Below, one piece after another: positions 12,426 through 23,894 of a stretch of 64,000 nt of DNA (position 1 is its first letter; every line of letters starts with the position of its first letter). This DNA is from Saccopteryx bilineata. Its lineage: Eukaryota; Chordata; Mammalia; Chiroptera; Emballonuridae. The position numbers and the translations under genes were made by a program. The DNA lies in the NCBI RefSeq assembly GCF_036850765.1, contig NC_089495.1, positions 28,488,875-28,552,874 on the forward strand, read 5' to 3'. The notes below the pieces were generated by a model that saw only the letters and a program-made list of their open reading frames with translations, did not search any database and was not told where the DNA came from.

Positions 12426-12539
12426 ATTTGTTGTTGGATCTGCCTCTAAATCAGGGCTGTCTGAAAGAATCTTTCACTGGACTTTGCTTCTACGTGGCTG
12501 TAATTTTCCTACACTATCTCCCATTTGTTTTACTCCCCA

Positions 12540-12875
12540 GTTCTAGAGATTTCCAAACCTGTGTTCTCTTTAGAACTTCAGCTTCTTTATTTAAATATCT
12601 CAGAGGTTTAGAGCAGGTGTCCCCAAACTATGGCCCTCGGGCCGCATGTGGCCCTCTGAGGCCATTTATCCGCCCCCCGCCGCACTTCCAGAAGGGGCAC
12701 CTCTTTCATTGGTGGTCAGTGAGAGGAGCACTGTATGTGGTGGCCTTCCAATGGCCTGAAGGACTGTGAACTGGCCCCCTGGGTAAAAAGTTTGAGGACC
12801 CCTGGTTTAAAAGATCAATTGAGATAGTGTATGTATAATGCTTAGCGGAGTGCCTGGTTATATTAACCGGAGCTC
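12540..12875 (+). repeat. Possible MIR relic split by a hAT element
   Basis: The text on the right of the hAT insertion (TTGAGATAGTGTATGTATAA, then GCTTAGCGGAGTGCCTGG) follows the 3' half of MIR. The text on its left (ATCTCAGAGG) fits the sequence that normally precedes it. This would date the hAT insertion after the MIR. Confidence 0.4.
12614..12804. mobile_element. Non-autonomous hAT element, copy 2 (191 bp)
   Basis: Ends read CAGGTGTCCCCAAACTATGG and, reverse-complemented on the right, CAGGGGTCCTCAAACT. The 8-bp flanks GTTTAGAG (12606-12613) and GTTTAAAA (12805-12812) match at six of eight positions. The body matches copy 1 but lacks its central segment, going directly from the TTGGTGGTCA block to the GGCCTTCCAATGG block. 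Confidence 0.88.
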
Positions 12876-14255
12876 CAATATTATTGACTTATATTTTATT
12901 CTCATGGTGCTTATGCTTTTGGATCTGACTGAAGGAGAATTCACTAGGTAGTAAAAGACTAAACTTCTAAGACTAATTCAGGAAACCATTAACATTAAAC
13001 TAAAATAAAAAAAGTAAAATAAAAAAAGAACATAAATTTTTCTTTAAATTCTGACTCCCACATCTACCACAGCATACAGTTGTTGCTTGATATTTGGGGG
13101 ATCTCCCCTCCAATTCTAAAACTTCCAGGATTCCATGAATGGTTTCCAAAGACTCAGTGCCCTAAATTCTAACTAGGAGTAAATAGCTAAATTACTCTTG
13201 TTCTATTTCCCTTGTGGCTTTTTGCATAAGCTACATGTCTGCAGTATAGAGGAAGCCTGCCCAATGTATAGTCTAATTATTTATTTCATATGGTATTTAA
13301 AATCCATAATCATTCACCTGAATTCAGTTGGCTTTGGGTCAGACTATGACCCTCTTCCACATAAGATTTACTTCATTATAATTTCAGGTCATAGGTCATG
13401 ACTTAAGCTCTTTCTTCACAAAGCTAACTCAACTCTGTTCCTCGCATACCTCATTTGCATTGTGTTTTTAAAGTCTACATCATTTAATTTAAAATCACTC
13501 TAAAGCTTATCAAAATGAGGCCTGGAGTGTGCCTTTCATTTAATGAAAACCAGCATTATTGCCACATCTATATGTCTCGAAGAACAAGTTTAATCTTATC
13601 CAGATCTGTCACAATTATTTGTCAGCCTGAAAGCTATTGATTATTAATAGTGATTACTTGCTTAAGAAATCCCTCCCCAGGTTCTAAATTTCAAACCACC
13701 GCACCTCCAGGCTCCCTGGCAGAGGCTGTTACTGGGCCTGGAGGGGGGTGGGGAGCAAGGCGGCAAGCCTCTCCTCTGGGGCGCTGAGGAGATTGATGAA
13801 ATCACAGATAGTCTTTAACCAAATACCAAGCCTACCTGACAGCCACCACACAGCAATTCAGAGGGTCCAGGAGCAGGAGTGATGCATTTTAAACACACTC
13901 CCAGCCTTCTGTCTGTCAGTAACAAATTAGACTTGTCACTTTCTCCAAGCAGATTTAGTGAGGACATTACCAATGTTAATGATCTGTGCTCGCCAGGGGA
14001 GGAAGAGGCTGGGAGCAGAGTGTGGTAGCACCCAGGGAAAGCTTTCATTTTCTGTTCATTTCTTTCCTTCTGGCCCCATGTATCATGACAAGTGCGCCTT
14101 CCCACAGCCATCCCTCTCCCAAGCTTGGGAAATGCCAGATAGTATGAAAACCGCTTCTGTATTCCAGGCCTCAACAGACAGGCAGATGCAGACACACTGT
14201 TTACCCTGATGCAGGAGTTCAGTTTAGTCATGGCAAGGGGAATTGACCTTCAAGA
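12876..14255. other. Unassigned DNA, no gene seen
   Basis: A GC-richer patch with a G-run lies near 13690-13790. The minus-strand frame at 13815-14231 (138 codons) has no recognisable domain and the plus-strand frame at 13958-14209 overlaps it. I cannot support a gene. Confidence 0.45.
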
Positions 14256-14438
14256 GGCGTGTGTGAGCATGTGAGAGTGTATGTGAGTATGTGTGAGTAT
14301 GTGTGAGTGCGTGTGCGTGTGAGTGTGTGTGTGTGAGTGTGTATTGTGTGAGTGGGTGCGAGAGTGCATGTGACTGTGTGTGTGAGAGTGTGTATTGTGT
14401 GAGTGCGTGTGAGAGTGCATGTGAGTGTGTGTGTGTGA
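14256..14438. repeat. GT-rich minisatellite
   Basis: About 180 bp of GTGA/GTGTGA units. A 51-bp period is visible: the block GTGTATTGTGTGAGTG occurs twice, at about 14339 and 14390, each followed by GAGAGTGCATGTGA or a close variant. Cysteine/serine-rich frames on both strands are artefacts. Confidence 0.93.
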
Positions 14439-16700
14439 ACGGAGGGCTTGTCTTACAGGATGCAGGTTCTCCTAGGTTGTCCACAGAGAGGAACTGTACT
14501 ACGACTACTGTGTCTTAAACAGGATCCATACTCTCTTGGACCTTGCTTCTTGTTGCCATTGGAACCCATTTTCTAGATGAAGGAGCTAGAAACAAGCAGG
14601 AACCCAGTGTTATGATAATGAACTATCTACACAGAGCATCTCCAGCTTTGGGGAGAAAACTCCTTTAATGAATCCCAGATAAGCAAAGAATTTTCTCTAA
14701 TGCATACATGCAGTGGCATTGATAAATACATTTCACTTTCCTATATCTTTTTTTTTAACTTTCTCCGAAAGACAAACAATACTAAATTCCAAATGTAGTC
14801 ATTTGCTTTGTGGTAGATATGTAGTAGATCATGAAAATCAATTCATCTAAATCTACTAAGCATTAGTAATGATTTCAGTGACCTAAACTCCAAAATAGAA
14901 AAAAAATAATAATGTTGGTGGCTTAAGTAGAAACTAGTTGAAAATTAAATTTGCCAAACAACCACAGAGATGACTAAATACCCGACAGACTGGAATGTCA
15001 TGTTACATAACAGGACATCAATAGTTTCGAAGAGAAGACTGTACGTCTGAACGTACTGAAATTGGGCCATTTGCAGACCAGATCCTCCTGCGTTTGTCAA
15101 TAGCTTTGCATTTGCAGCTTCTCACAGGCCTGGGCCCAGTGAGCCACAAAGTAGAGAATAAAAACCATAATTAAGGATGACTCAGAAGGGAAATATATTT
15201 CGTGACCTTGATATTATGGGCTGTTCATTAGCCATTACGATTCTCAAGACTGTGGGGGACAGATTAAGGCGAGAGCCCAAATCAAAGCCACAGTGGGGGC
15301 CGTGCTCATTCTCCTGCAGACCTGACAGCCTCAGCTTCGCTTTCAAGCCCTAAGTGCTCAGTGGCCTGGTAGCTGGAAAAACACCAAGAACAAGGGGATA
15401 ACAAACAAAAGCCCGAACAGGCAACTCCAAGGAAAGCTTTTGGAAGCGGCTGGGTTTATCCTCCGCTTCATTAGCCCAGGCCCACACCTGCCCCAGCACC
15501 GAGGCAGCAGCAGGCTGTGTGCTCCTCTCGGTGGGTTTACTCCTTCTTTGCTTTGATTCTCCGAGCTTTGAAGTACATACACACATACACACACCCCAAA
15601 TTGAATTTCTACAGGGCAAACCCCAGTTGTTTCCTTTTGTAGAATGTTTGTTCTTTTTTTTTTTCTTTCCACCTTGTCTCCTTGCCTCTTTCTCATATCT
15701 GTTTCTTCAGAATGCACTTCACCTCCAACCTCATTTTCCGTTTTAGAGCCATCATCCCTAACTAGCGGTTCTTAGTCTAGAGATGACTAAGTTTTGTGAG
15801 GCATTTCCCGCTGGGAATCTTGCCTCCATGTGAGCAGCTTTGCATTGCAGGTTGGCTGCATTTTTGATCAGTACTCAACATAATGTATTATCAACTGGGG
15901 AAGGAGGGAGCCAGTGGCATTTGGACTGAGTAGCTCAAAAAACATATTTTTCAGACATATTGGATTTTGCAACATCTGCATTGGATTTTCCCCTGCAGTT
16001 ATACTACTTATTTATTCCTTTAATTTCTAGGACCTTACAGATTTAAGAGGCCCTGAATCATAGAAGCAAATGATAATGAAGCCTTTTAAAATTTAGCCTA
16101 AAACCCAAGATGCAAAAGAAAGACCTAAATGAATGGCGATTCTGAACTTAGATAACAATGGTGTATTTCTAACATGTTGTACAACTGTGCTTAAAATCCA
16201 GCAGTAAGCAAAGGAGAAACATGAAGTAATGCATGTTGATGTAATATTTGTCAGCTTTTACTGTGGCAGCAAACAAACTCATGATCTCAGTAGTTTATAA
16301 CAGGTACTGTATTTCTTACTCGTGTGTGTGGGTTGGGTAATTCTCTGCTGGGCTTGGTTGGGTTTAGCTGTGTTTGGCTGTGTGTGCATGGCTAGGCTTA
16401 GCTTCAGTTTGCAGTTTCATTTCAGATCTTCTCTATTAGTTTTTATTTTGGGACCCAGGCTCAAGGAGCAGCCACTGGCTGGAGCATGTTGCCAGGGTGG
16501 CAATGGATAGAAGCTCAAGAGAGTATGAGCAGAAATATGGAATTCCTGTTAAATCCTTCACTTGGTCCTGGCACAGTGTCACCACTGTTACCCATAGTTT
16601 ATTGTTTTAAGCAAGTCACATGACTAAGCCCAAAGTTAATGGGGCATGAAAGGTATGGTAGAATGAGAAATAAATATTTGGTCTTTGTTTTTAATTCCAT
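14439..16700. other. Mostly unique DNA; possible conserved non-coding segment
   Basis: No gene is supported. The part at 15050-15350 is of balanced composition, without repeat signature. The overlapping minus-strand frames at 15350-15717 show no known domain. The part at 16250-16660 has a loose similarity to an old dispersed repeat that I cannot name. Confidence 0.45.
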
Positions 16701-16719
16701 GCACAGAACTCTTAAGACT

Positions 16720-17400
16720 TTTGGAATTTACTGTTTTTGGCATGCCAATGAGATGACTCAAAGGGAGAGAGCCCTCAGGAGCTTCAGGATGGGGGTGGGT
16801 TACCAGAAAAACTGACCATGAGAGTACAAGGCTAGACCCTCATCCTTACCCCTTGGGCAGGAACAAGAAGCTGGGGACTGAGTTCAAACACCAAAGTCTA
16901 ATGATATAATCATCTGTGCCTATGTGATAGAACATCCACAAAAACTCCCATGAGAGGTTCAGGGGCCTGCAGGGTTGGCGAGTTCATTGATGTGCCGGGA
17001 GGGTGGCAAGTCTGGAAAAGGCTGGGAGCTCCGTATCACCCCACTTCCACCTTACCCTCTGCCTCTCTTCCATCTGGTTGTTCCCAAGTTGTATCCTTTG
17101 TAACAAACTAATAATGTAAGGGAGGTGGTTTCCTGAGTTCTTTGTGTCCTTCTAGAAAAGTATTGAAGCTGAGTGGGGTGGAGAAGGAGGTAGTCAACAG
17201 GCAGAAGTGTGGGTAACCTGGAGACCCAACTTGCAACTGATTTCTGACATGAGACTGAGCCCTTAACCTGTAGGGTTTGCACTAACTGTGGGTACTTAGT
17301 GTCAGAATTGAATTAAATTGTTGTCTACCTCATCATTACTGAAGAACTGGAGACTTGGTGTTGGAAAACACCACGCAGAAGGGTATTCAAGAAAAACCAA
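16720..17400 (+). repeat. Old LTR relic, probably ERVL-type
   Basis: The order of blocks is that of an ancient LTR: CACAAAAACTCCCATGAGAG, then TCTCTTCCATCTGGTTGTTC, then GTAACAAACTAATAATGTAA (polyadenylation region), then GACTGAGCCCTTAACCTGT and AGTGTCAGAATTGAATT. No internal viral genes are attached. The class is my recognition, limits are approximate. Confidence 0.55.
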
Positions 17401-17755
17401 GCCTAAGGAATGAATAAATACTTAGAAACAAATAAAACCACAAGGTACTTTGGAACATATTTAAATGAATAAAAAGACTCATACCTTATTAGTATGCAAT
17501 CTGTTAAACTAGAGTTTTCAAATTGCATTTAAAACAATATGCAATTAAAGCCATCTTTTTAAAATTAGAAAAAAAAACTGAGTACTGTGAAGTATCCTCA
17601 AATCCCAACTTTCTGGCCTACTTTTCACCCAACTACAGCAAATAGTATCGCCTCCTTTTTTCATAGAAACATCAACATTATTAGCATGAGTCAGAGGAAG
17701 TCCTCTGTTTCCTAGTAAATATTTCGTATAACTTGTTTTCCTCTCAAGTTAATCA

Positions 17756-17765
17756 GTAAAAGAAA

Positions 17766-17817
<52 letters not shown>

Positions 17818-17834
17818 GAAAGAAAGAGAAAGAT
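17756..17834. repeat. (GAAA)n microsatellite
   Basis: About 75 bp of nearly perfect AGAA units. It may be the remains of a retroelement A-tail, but no SINE or L1 body is visible to its left. Confidence 0.97.
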
Positions 17835-17944
17835 AAAATCTTAAACCACACAGACAAGTCCAAAACAGTCCCGGTGCTTCCTTTTCCTTGGCTTCTCTGA
17901 TCTGATTATAGCTCTGCAAGAGGATGCCATCACCCCCACATCCA

Positions 17945-18045
17945 CCCTGACTTGTTCAGATGAGGAAAATGAAACGATGACAAGTAATTTGTCCACGGTG
18001 ACACAACTTGCATGTAATAGAACTAACATTTGAACTTAATCCTGT
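17945..18045 (-). repeat. MIR relic, antisense
   Basis: CAGATGAGGAAAATGAAACG, TTTGTCCACGGTGACACAAC and a following ACATTTGAACTTAATCC give the antisense core of MIR in the right order. Confidence 0.65.
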
Positions 18046-18314
18046 ACAACAAAAGTTTTCTCTCTACTCAATATTTTTCCATAGGAAACATCCAAAACTG
18101 GATTTTGTCCCAAGGAAAGACCAACTAAGAATTATTGTCATATATACTATGAAATCTAGCAAATGTTACCTGTATTTGGAGATGAAAACTATAAAGTAAA
18201 ACTCTATTAATCTGAGTAAATAAAGCTGGTATTAGGTATCACTGGCATAAATTATTGTTCACAGATAGGATTTATGTGTTTAATTTTCCAGAGCCCACTA
18301 TGTACCTCATACTC

Positions 18315-19610
18315 TACAAGTATATAACAAGTGACGCCCCAAAAAGTGGGAAAAAGATCAGAACAGACAACTTATCAAAGAAGATAAACAGATGGCAAAT
18401 AAACATGAAAAGACACCCAACATCACTAGTCATTAGGAAAATGCAAATTAAAATCGCAATGAGGCCCTGGCTGGTTGGCTCAGTGGTAGAGCGTCGGCCT
18501 GGCGTGCAGAAGTCCTGGGTTCGATTCCTGGCCAGGGCACACAGGAGAAGCACCCATCTGCTTCTCCACCCCTCCCCCTCTCCTTCCTCTCTGTCTCTCT
18601 CTTCCCCTCCCGCAGCCGAGGCTCCAATGGAGCAAAGATGGCCCGGGCGCTGGGGATGGCTCCTTGGCCTCTGCCCCATGCACTAGAGTGGCTCTGGTCA
18701 CAACAAAGCGACACCCCGGAGGGGCAGAGCATCACCCCCTGGTGGGCAGAGCGTCGCCCCCTGGTGGGCGTGCCGGGTGGATCCCAGTTGGGTGCATGCA
18801 GGAGTCTGTCTGACTGTGTCTCCCCGTTTCCAGCTTCAGAAAAATACAGAAAAAAAATCGCAATGAGATACTGCTGCTCACCTATTAGAATGGCTAAAGT
18901 AAACAAAAAAGACAATACCAAGTACTGAGAATGATATAGAGTAACTTGAACTCTTATATGTTGATGAAAACTAAAAGTTAATAACCAAAATTGTACAACC
19001 ACTTAGCAAAAAACAGTTTGGCAATTTTTAAAAAAATAGTTAACAACCCATATGACCCAACTATTTGACTATTAGATATCAATACTTACCCAATAAAAAT
19101 AATAATATATGTATACAATATTTATACACAAATGTTCATTCATAACAGCCTAATTTGTAACAACCAAAATATCCACCAATAGATGCACACATAAATATAG
19201 TGTGGTATATCTCCACACAACGGAATACTGCTCAGTAATAAAAATAAATTAACTGAGTGCACACAACCACATGAATGAATCTGTGTTGAACCAAACCTCA
19301 AAAAAAAAAAAAAAGAAGAAGAAGAAGAACTATATATGAATCAATTTACATGAAATTCTAGGAAATGCAAATTGACCTATAGTGGCAGAAAACAGATCAG
19401 TGGTTGGACGAGGATGGAAGGTGGGAGACACAGGAAAGAAGAATCACAAGGAGCACAAGAAAAATTTTTGAAGTGCCAAGTGCTTTTTAAAATTTTTTTA
19501 TTTTGATGGTGGTGATGGTTTTATATACCTATGTCAAAACTTTCTAAATTGTACCCTTGAAATATGTGTGGTGTATTGTATGCCAATTATACCACAATAA
19601 AGCCTTTTTA
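18315..19610 (+). repeat. Old L1 (L1M-type) 3' end, interrupted by a SINE
   Basis: Plus-strand text encodes a degraded ORF2 C-terminal region, with the landmark CACACAACGGAATACTGCTC near 19215. It continues into a 3' UTR ending near CCACAATAAAGCC (19590-19603). Frames are broken by many stops and indels. A SINE lies within it at 18464-18854. An AAGAAG simple repeat (19300-19330) lies near the ORF2 end. Upstream truncation is at about 18315. Confidence 0.85.
18464..18854 (+). repeat. Full-length tRNA-derived SINE (GCCCTGGC family)
   Basis: Starts GCCCTGGCTGGTTGGCTCAG with an A-box-like TGGCTCAGTGGTAG and a B box GGTTCGATTCC at 18518-18528, the internal RNA polymerase III promoter. A GC-rich body follows with repeated CGCCCCCTGGTGGGC-type blocks, ending in an A-rich tail. 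The target duplication AAATCGCAATGAG is perfect at 18451-18463 and 18855-18867, so insertion was into an existing L1 relic. Close relatives lie at 46865 (plus) and 61136 (minus). Confidence 0.96.
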
Positions 19611-19629
19611 AAAGTATATCATACAGGCA

Positions 19630-19740
19630 TATTGTGAAGAATAAATCGTTTCAGACGTGAAAACTTAGAACCATGTCTGACACATAAGCATTTAACACAC
19701 GCTAAGATCTTACTATTATTGCTTTTATTGTTATTGAGAA
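19630..19740 (+). repeat. MIR relic
   Basis: TGAAGAATAAATCG, AACCATGTCTGACACATAAG and a following run of TATTATTG match the 3' part of MIR in order. Diverged. Confidence 0.55.
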
Positions 19741-20929
19741 GGATGTTGCAGAGTCATTGCTGCCAAGATCTACTTTCTATTTTCTGTAGCAGTTGCCTTC
19801 TTATGTCACTGCTCAACCATGACAGAGTTGACAAAATCTAGGGCAAAGCCTTAAGACTAACTCTGACCAAAGAATGCTTTGTCATGCCTACATTTCACAA
19901 TGTGAGAAGTATATTAGAAAAACAAAAATCTGTTCTGTGTGAAGTCAAATTGTTTCTTCTAAGAATGGCTTTGGATAATTCTTAGTGAGCTACAGTAATT
20001 TAGCATTACTGAGCTCAAGAGGTTAAGTTCTCCCCTAGCCATTTTCCCTTTTCACCCACCCTGAATGCTGAACGTTTCACTGTTGACTGGAGAATGGGGA
20101 GTGATTAATCAGAATCCACATGCTTTGGCAGTTGTACTAATTTCCCAGGTATTAAAGAAAAAAGTATTTTCACTCCTTTACTTGTGTTCTAATATCATTG
20201 CTAGGTAGTTCACCTTCATGGTGTACAAATTGCTGTTGATACACAAAGACCCTGTTGGAATTGACCTTGGAAATATAACAATTTATGAGTTTTTCTTTAA
20301 GTTGGAGCCACAGGCAAGAAAGGACCTGTGCTAAGAGCATGGGGGACTTGCCAGGAAAGTCACTAGCAAAGTGGCTGTAAACTGCATCTTAGGTGGGAAT
20401 GTACAAATGACTAAGGATAAGTCCAGGCTGAGTAGTGATTCAAAAAAAGGGGGTGCGGACTAAAATTCCACTAAGATTTGGTTTGAAGAACATTGGTGCT
20501 ATAGACCTTTCTAAGCTTTTTTAAATATACCAACCTAAAAATTTTTATCTTCAGTATTTAAGGATAAAATCGTTTGCTCTCAGCTTTGTCCTGGCTATCT
20601 TATCCATATCTTGCCATTTTACTGATCATTAAGAAGGGACAGAAGGGGGGAAATTTATGTTATCTTTATCTTCATCTAGCATAAATTTAATTCTTTTTAC
20701 CACTTTCTTGAAAATGCTCTGTATGGAGATGAAGAGAGAAAGTTGAACTCGGATTGAATAAAATGTGATCCTTGTCTTCATAACTACAAGTGATCAAGAA
20801 AGATGCAGCTTCACTAAAGGCTGGGAAACTGCTGGCTCATCATTATATCTACAGTACCTACAACGTGTTGACCAATAGAGTACACTGTTCCTAAAAGAGA
20901 AACAGAGCCAGAGATTAACCATCCTCTTT
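19741..20929. other. Unassigned DNA, no gene seen
   Basis: No reading frame over 60 codons and no recognised repeat. Confidence 0.55.
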
Positions 20930-20934
20930 TACAT

Positions 20935-22235
20935 ACTAAAACAGTTATTCATGTTCTTCTTGGTGACTGACTTCTTTTACTCAACATCTTTGTGAGAATC
21001 GCACATGTTGTGTGTGCAATAGTTTCTTAACTCTTCTCATTGTATAACATACATATATCACCACTTATTTATCTGATGGGCATTTCGATTTTTTTTCAGT
21101 TTGAAGATATTACAAATGGTGATACTCTGAATATTTATGAATGTATGTTTATCAACAGGGTATAGCCCTTGGAATGGAGTATGCATATTTCAGCTTTAGT
21201 AGAGTTTGTTAAACAGACCTATACAGTGATTGGTCCAATTTACACTCCCACCAGCAGGATATGAGAGTTCTAGTTACTCCACATTCTTGGTAACACTTGA
21301 AATTTTTATTTTGGCAATTACGAAGGGTGTGCTGGGATACTTCAGTATAGTTTTAATTTGCATATTTGTGGTGACTAATGAAGTTGAGTGCCTTTAGATT
21401 TGGCTATATTAATAATCCTTTTGTGAATTGCCTCTTCATGATTGCTGCCTCCCCTTAATTTTCTAGAATCTTCACATATTCTAGATACTAATCTTTCAAT
21501 GAAATTATATATAGCAGATACTCTTCTGCTCTGTGGCTTGCCTTTTCATTTTCAAACATATAGTTGACAAGCAAAATTCTTAATTTTAACAGGTGTTTTT
21601 AAAAAATCAATCCTTTTATTGCCAGTACTTTTTCTGTTATACTTAAGATACTTTTTCCTTATTCTGAGATCATGACACCAGTCTGTTAAGTTTTCTTCAA
21701 AAAAATATTCTTTTTTTTCTTTCACATTCAGATGACTGATCCATCTAAAACTGATTTTTGTGTATGGTGTGTAGTAGGGGTTAAGATTCCTTTCTCTCCT
21801 AAGAGACATTGATAAGAGTGTGGTGGTTACGGGGGGGAGGGGGGAGATGGAGAGGGAAAGGCGGGGGAGGGGCACAAAGAAAACTAGATAGAAGGTGACA
21901 GAGGACAGTCTGACTTTGGGTGATGGGTATGCAACATAACTGAGCAACAAGATAACCTGGACATGTTATCTTTGAATATATGTATCCTGATTTATTGATG
22001 TCACCCCATTAAAAAAAATAAAATTATTAAAATAAAAAAGATTCCTTTCTCTCCATATAAATGTCAATTGATCTTATATTATTTACTGAGTAAAGAACCA
22101 AAAATTGACTTTTCTCTTATCTCTTTGAGGTGGCAATTTTTTATAAATCGGGTAAGTATGTATGTATGGGTCACATTGGGATTGTAATTTATTCCATTAG
22201 CCTGCTTGTCTTTTCTTGCACTAATACCACACTAT
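20935..22235 (-). repeat. Old L1 (L1M-type), antisense, split by a younger L1 3' end
   Basis: On the minus strand this is the distal part of L1 ORF2, heavily diverged. Landmarks on plus are CACTCCCACCAGCAGGATAT (21244-21263) and TTTAATTTGCATATTTGTGG (21353-21372). The element is interrupted at 21800-22037. Its upstream end stops at about 22235, where another L1 begins. Confidence 0.85.
21800..22037 (+). mobile_element. Young L1 3' UTR fragment
   Basis: This 238-bp piece has the same 3' UTR as the L1s at 32164 and 36415: GAGACATTGATAAGAGTGTG, a G-rich polypurine tract, a CTAGATAG...GACAGAGGACA block and an A-rich end. A perfect 17-bp target duplication, AAGATTCCTTTCTCTCC, lies at 21783-21799 and 22038-22054. 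It is thus a severely 5'-truncated recent insertion into an older L1. Confidence 0.95.
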
Positions 22236-22239
22236 TTCA

Positions 22240-23890
22240 TTTATTTTTAAAATATTTATTTTTTTATTAATTGAATTTATTGGGATGACACTGGTTCACA
22301 AAACCATACATGTTTCAATGTACAGCTCAGTATAACACCGTCTGCACACTGAGCCGTGCACCCTCCACCCCAAGCCAAGTCTCTTTCAGTCTCCATTTTC
22401 CCCTCTTTGCTCACCTCCACCTGCATCCACCCCCTTTTCCTGTGGCTATTGCCACATGTGTCTCTGTGCTATTTATATATGGTGTGAGGCTAATTCTTAC
22501 ATCTCCTTTCAACCAGACCCCTCACCCCCTTTCCTTCTGACAGCTGTCAGTCTGCTTCATGTGCCCATGCCTTTATTTCTATTTTGGTTTTCAGTTTATT
22601 GTGTTCATTACATATCATATATATGTGAGATTATATGGCATTTGTCTTTTTCTGACTGGCTTATTTTACTTAGCATAATAATCTCTAGATCCATCCATGC
22701 TGTTACAAATAGTAAAATTTCCTTCTTTTTTATGGCTGTGTAGTATTTCATTGTATATATGTATCACAGCTTTTTAGTCCATTCGTCCACTGGCAGACAC
22801 TTGGGCTGTTTCCAGATCTTGGCTATTGTAAATAATACTGCAGTGAACAAAGAGATGAATATATTTTTTCAAATTAGTATTTTGTGTTTCTTGGGATATA
22901 TCCCCAGAAGGGGAACACTGGGTAAAGAGGCAAATCCATTTTCAATTGAGGAAATTACATACTACTTCCTACAGTGGCTATGTAAGTTTGCATTCCCACC
23001 AAATGTGCATGACGTTTTCTTTTTCTCTGTATCTTCACCATCACTTGCTGTTTGTTGATTTGTCAATGAAAGCCATTCTGTCAGGTGTGAGGTATTATCT
23101 CATTGTGGTTTTAATTTGCATCTCTCTGCTAGTTAGTGATGTTGAGCATTTTTTCTATGCCTATTGGCCATCTGTATGTCCTCTTTGGAGAAATGTCTAT
23201 TCAGTTTCTTCACCCATTTTTTAATTCAGTTATTTGTCTTTTTGGTATTGAATTTTATAAGTTATTTACAAATTTTGAATCTTATCCCCTTATCGGATGT
23301 ATCAGGGAATATGTTCTCCCATTCAGTGAGTTGTCTTTTCATTTTGTTGATAGTTTCTTTTGCTGTGCAAAAGCTTTTTAGTTTGATGTAGTCCCATTTG
23401 TTTATTTTTTCCTTTGTTTCCCTTGAGTGAGGAGATCTATCAGAAAAAATATTGTTACAAGGATGTCTGAGATTTTACTGTGTATGTTTTCTTCTAGGAA
23501 TTTTATGGTTTTGAGACTTATATTTAAGTATTTTATCTATTTTGAGTTTATTCTTGTGTATGGTATGTTAGTGGTGCAGTTTTATTTCTTTGCATGTACC
23601 TGTACAATTTTATCCAACACCATTTATTGAAAAGACTGTCTTTACTCCATTGTATATTGTTGCCTCCTTCATCTAATATTAATTGACCATATAGCTGTGG
23701 GTTTATTTCTGGGCTCTCTGTTCTGTCTATTGATCTATATGCCTATGCCAGTACCAGGCTGTTTTAATTACAATGGCCTTCTAGTTTAGTTTGATATCAG
23801 GTAGTATGATACCTCCAACTTTGTTATTACTTTTTCAAGATTTCTGAGGTTATATGGGGGATTTTATGCTTCCATATACATTTTTTCCCT
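22240..23890 (-). repeat. 5'-truncated L1, antisense, middle-aged
   Basis: On plus the element starts with its 3' end (ATTGGGATGACACTGGTTCA at about 22281), then the reverse of a 3' UTR, then the reverse of the ORF2 C-terminal half up to about 23890. Landmarks include GCATTCCCACCAAATGTGCA (22991) and CAACACCATTTATTGAAAAG (23615). ORF2 is broken by many stops and indels. The 3' UTR differs from that of the youngest L1s here, so it is another, older subfamily. Confidence 0.87.
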
Positions 23891-23894
23891 TTTG

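Noticed and set aside
13815..14231. Minus-strand frame of 138 codons
   Set aside because: No recognisable domain; conflicting plus-strand frame; no other gene signals.
18464..18540. tRNA gene
   Set aside because: A and B boxes belong to the SINE head; there is no cloverleaf with a proper acceptor stem, and a SINE body and target duplication follow.
18255..19002. Arginine/proline-rich frames up to 184 codons
   Set aside because: They read through the SINE at 18464 on either strand; no protein family is matched.
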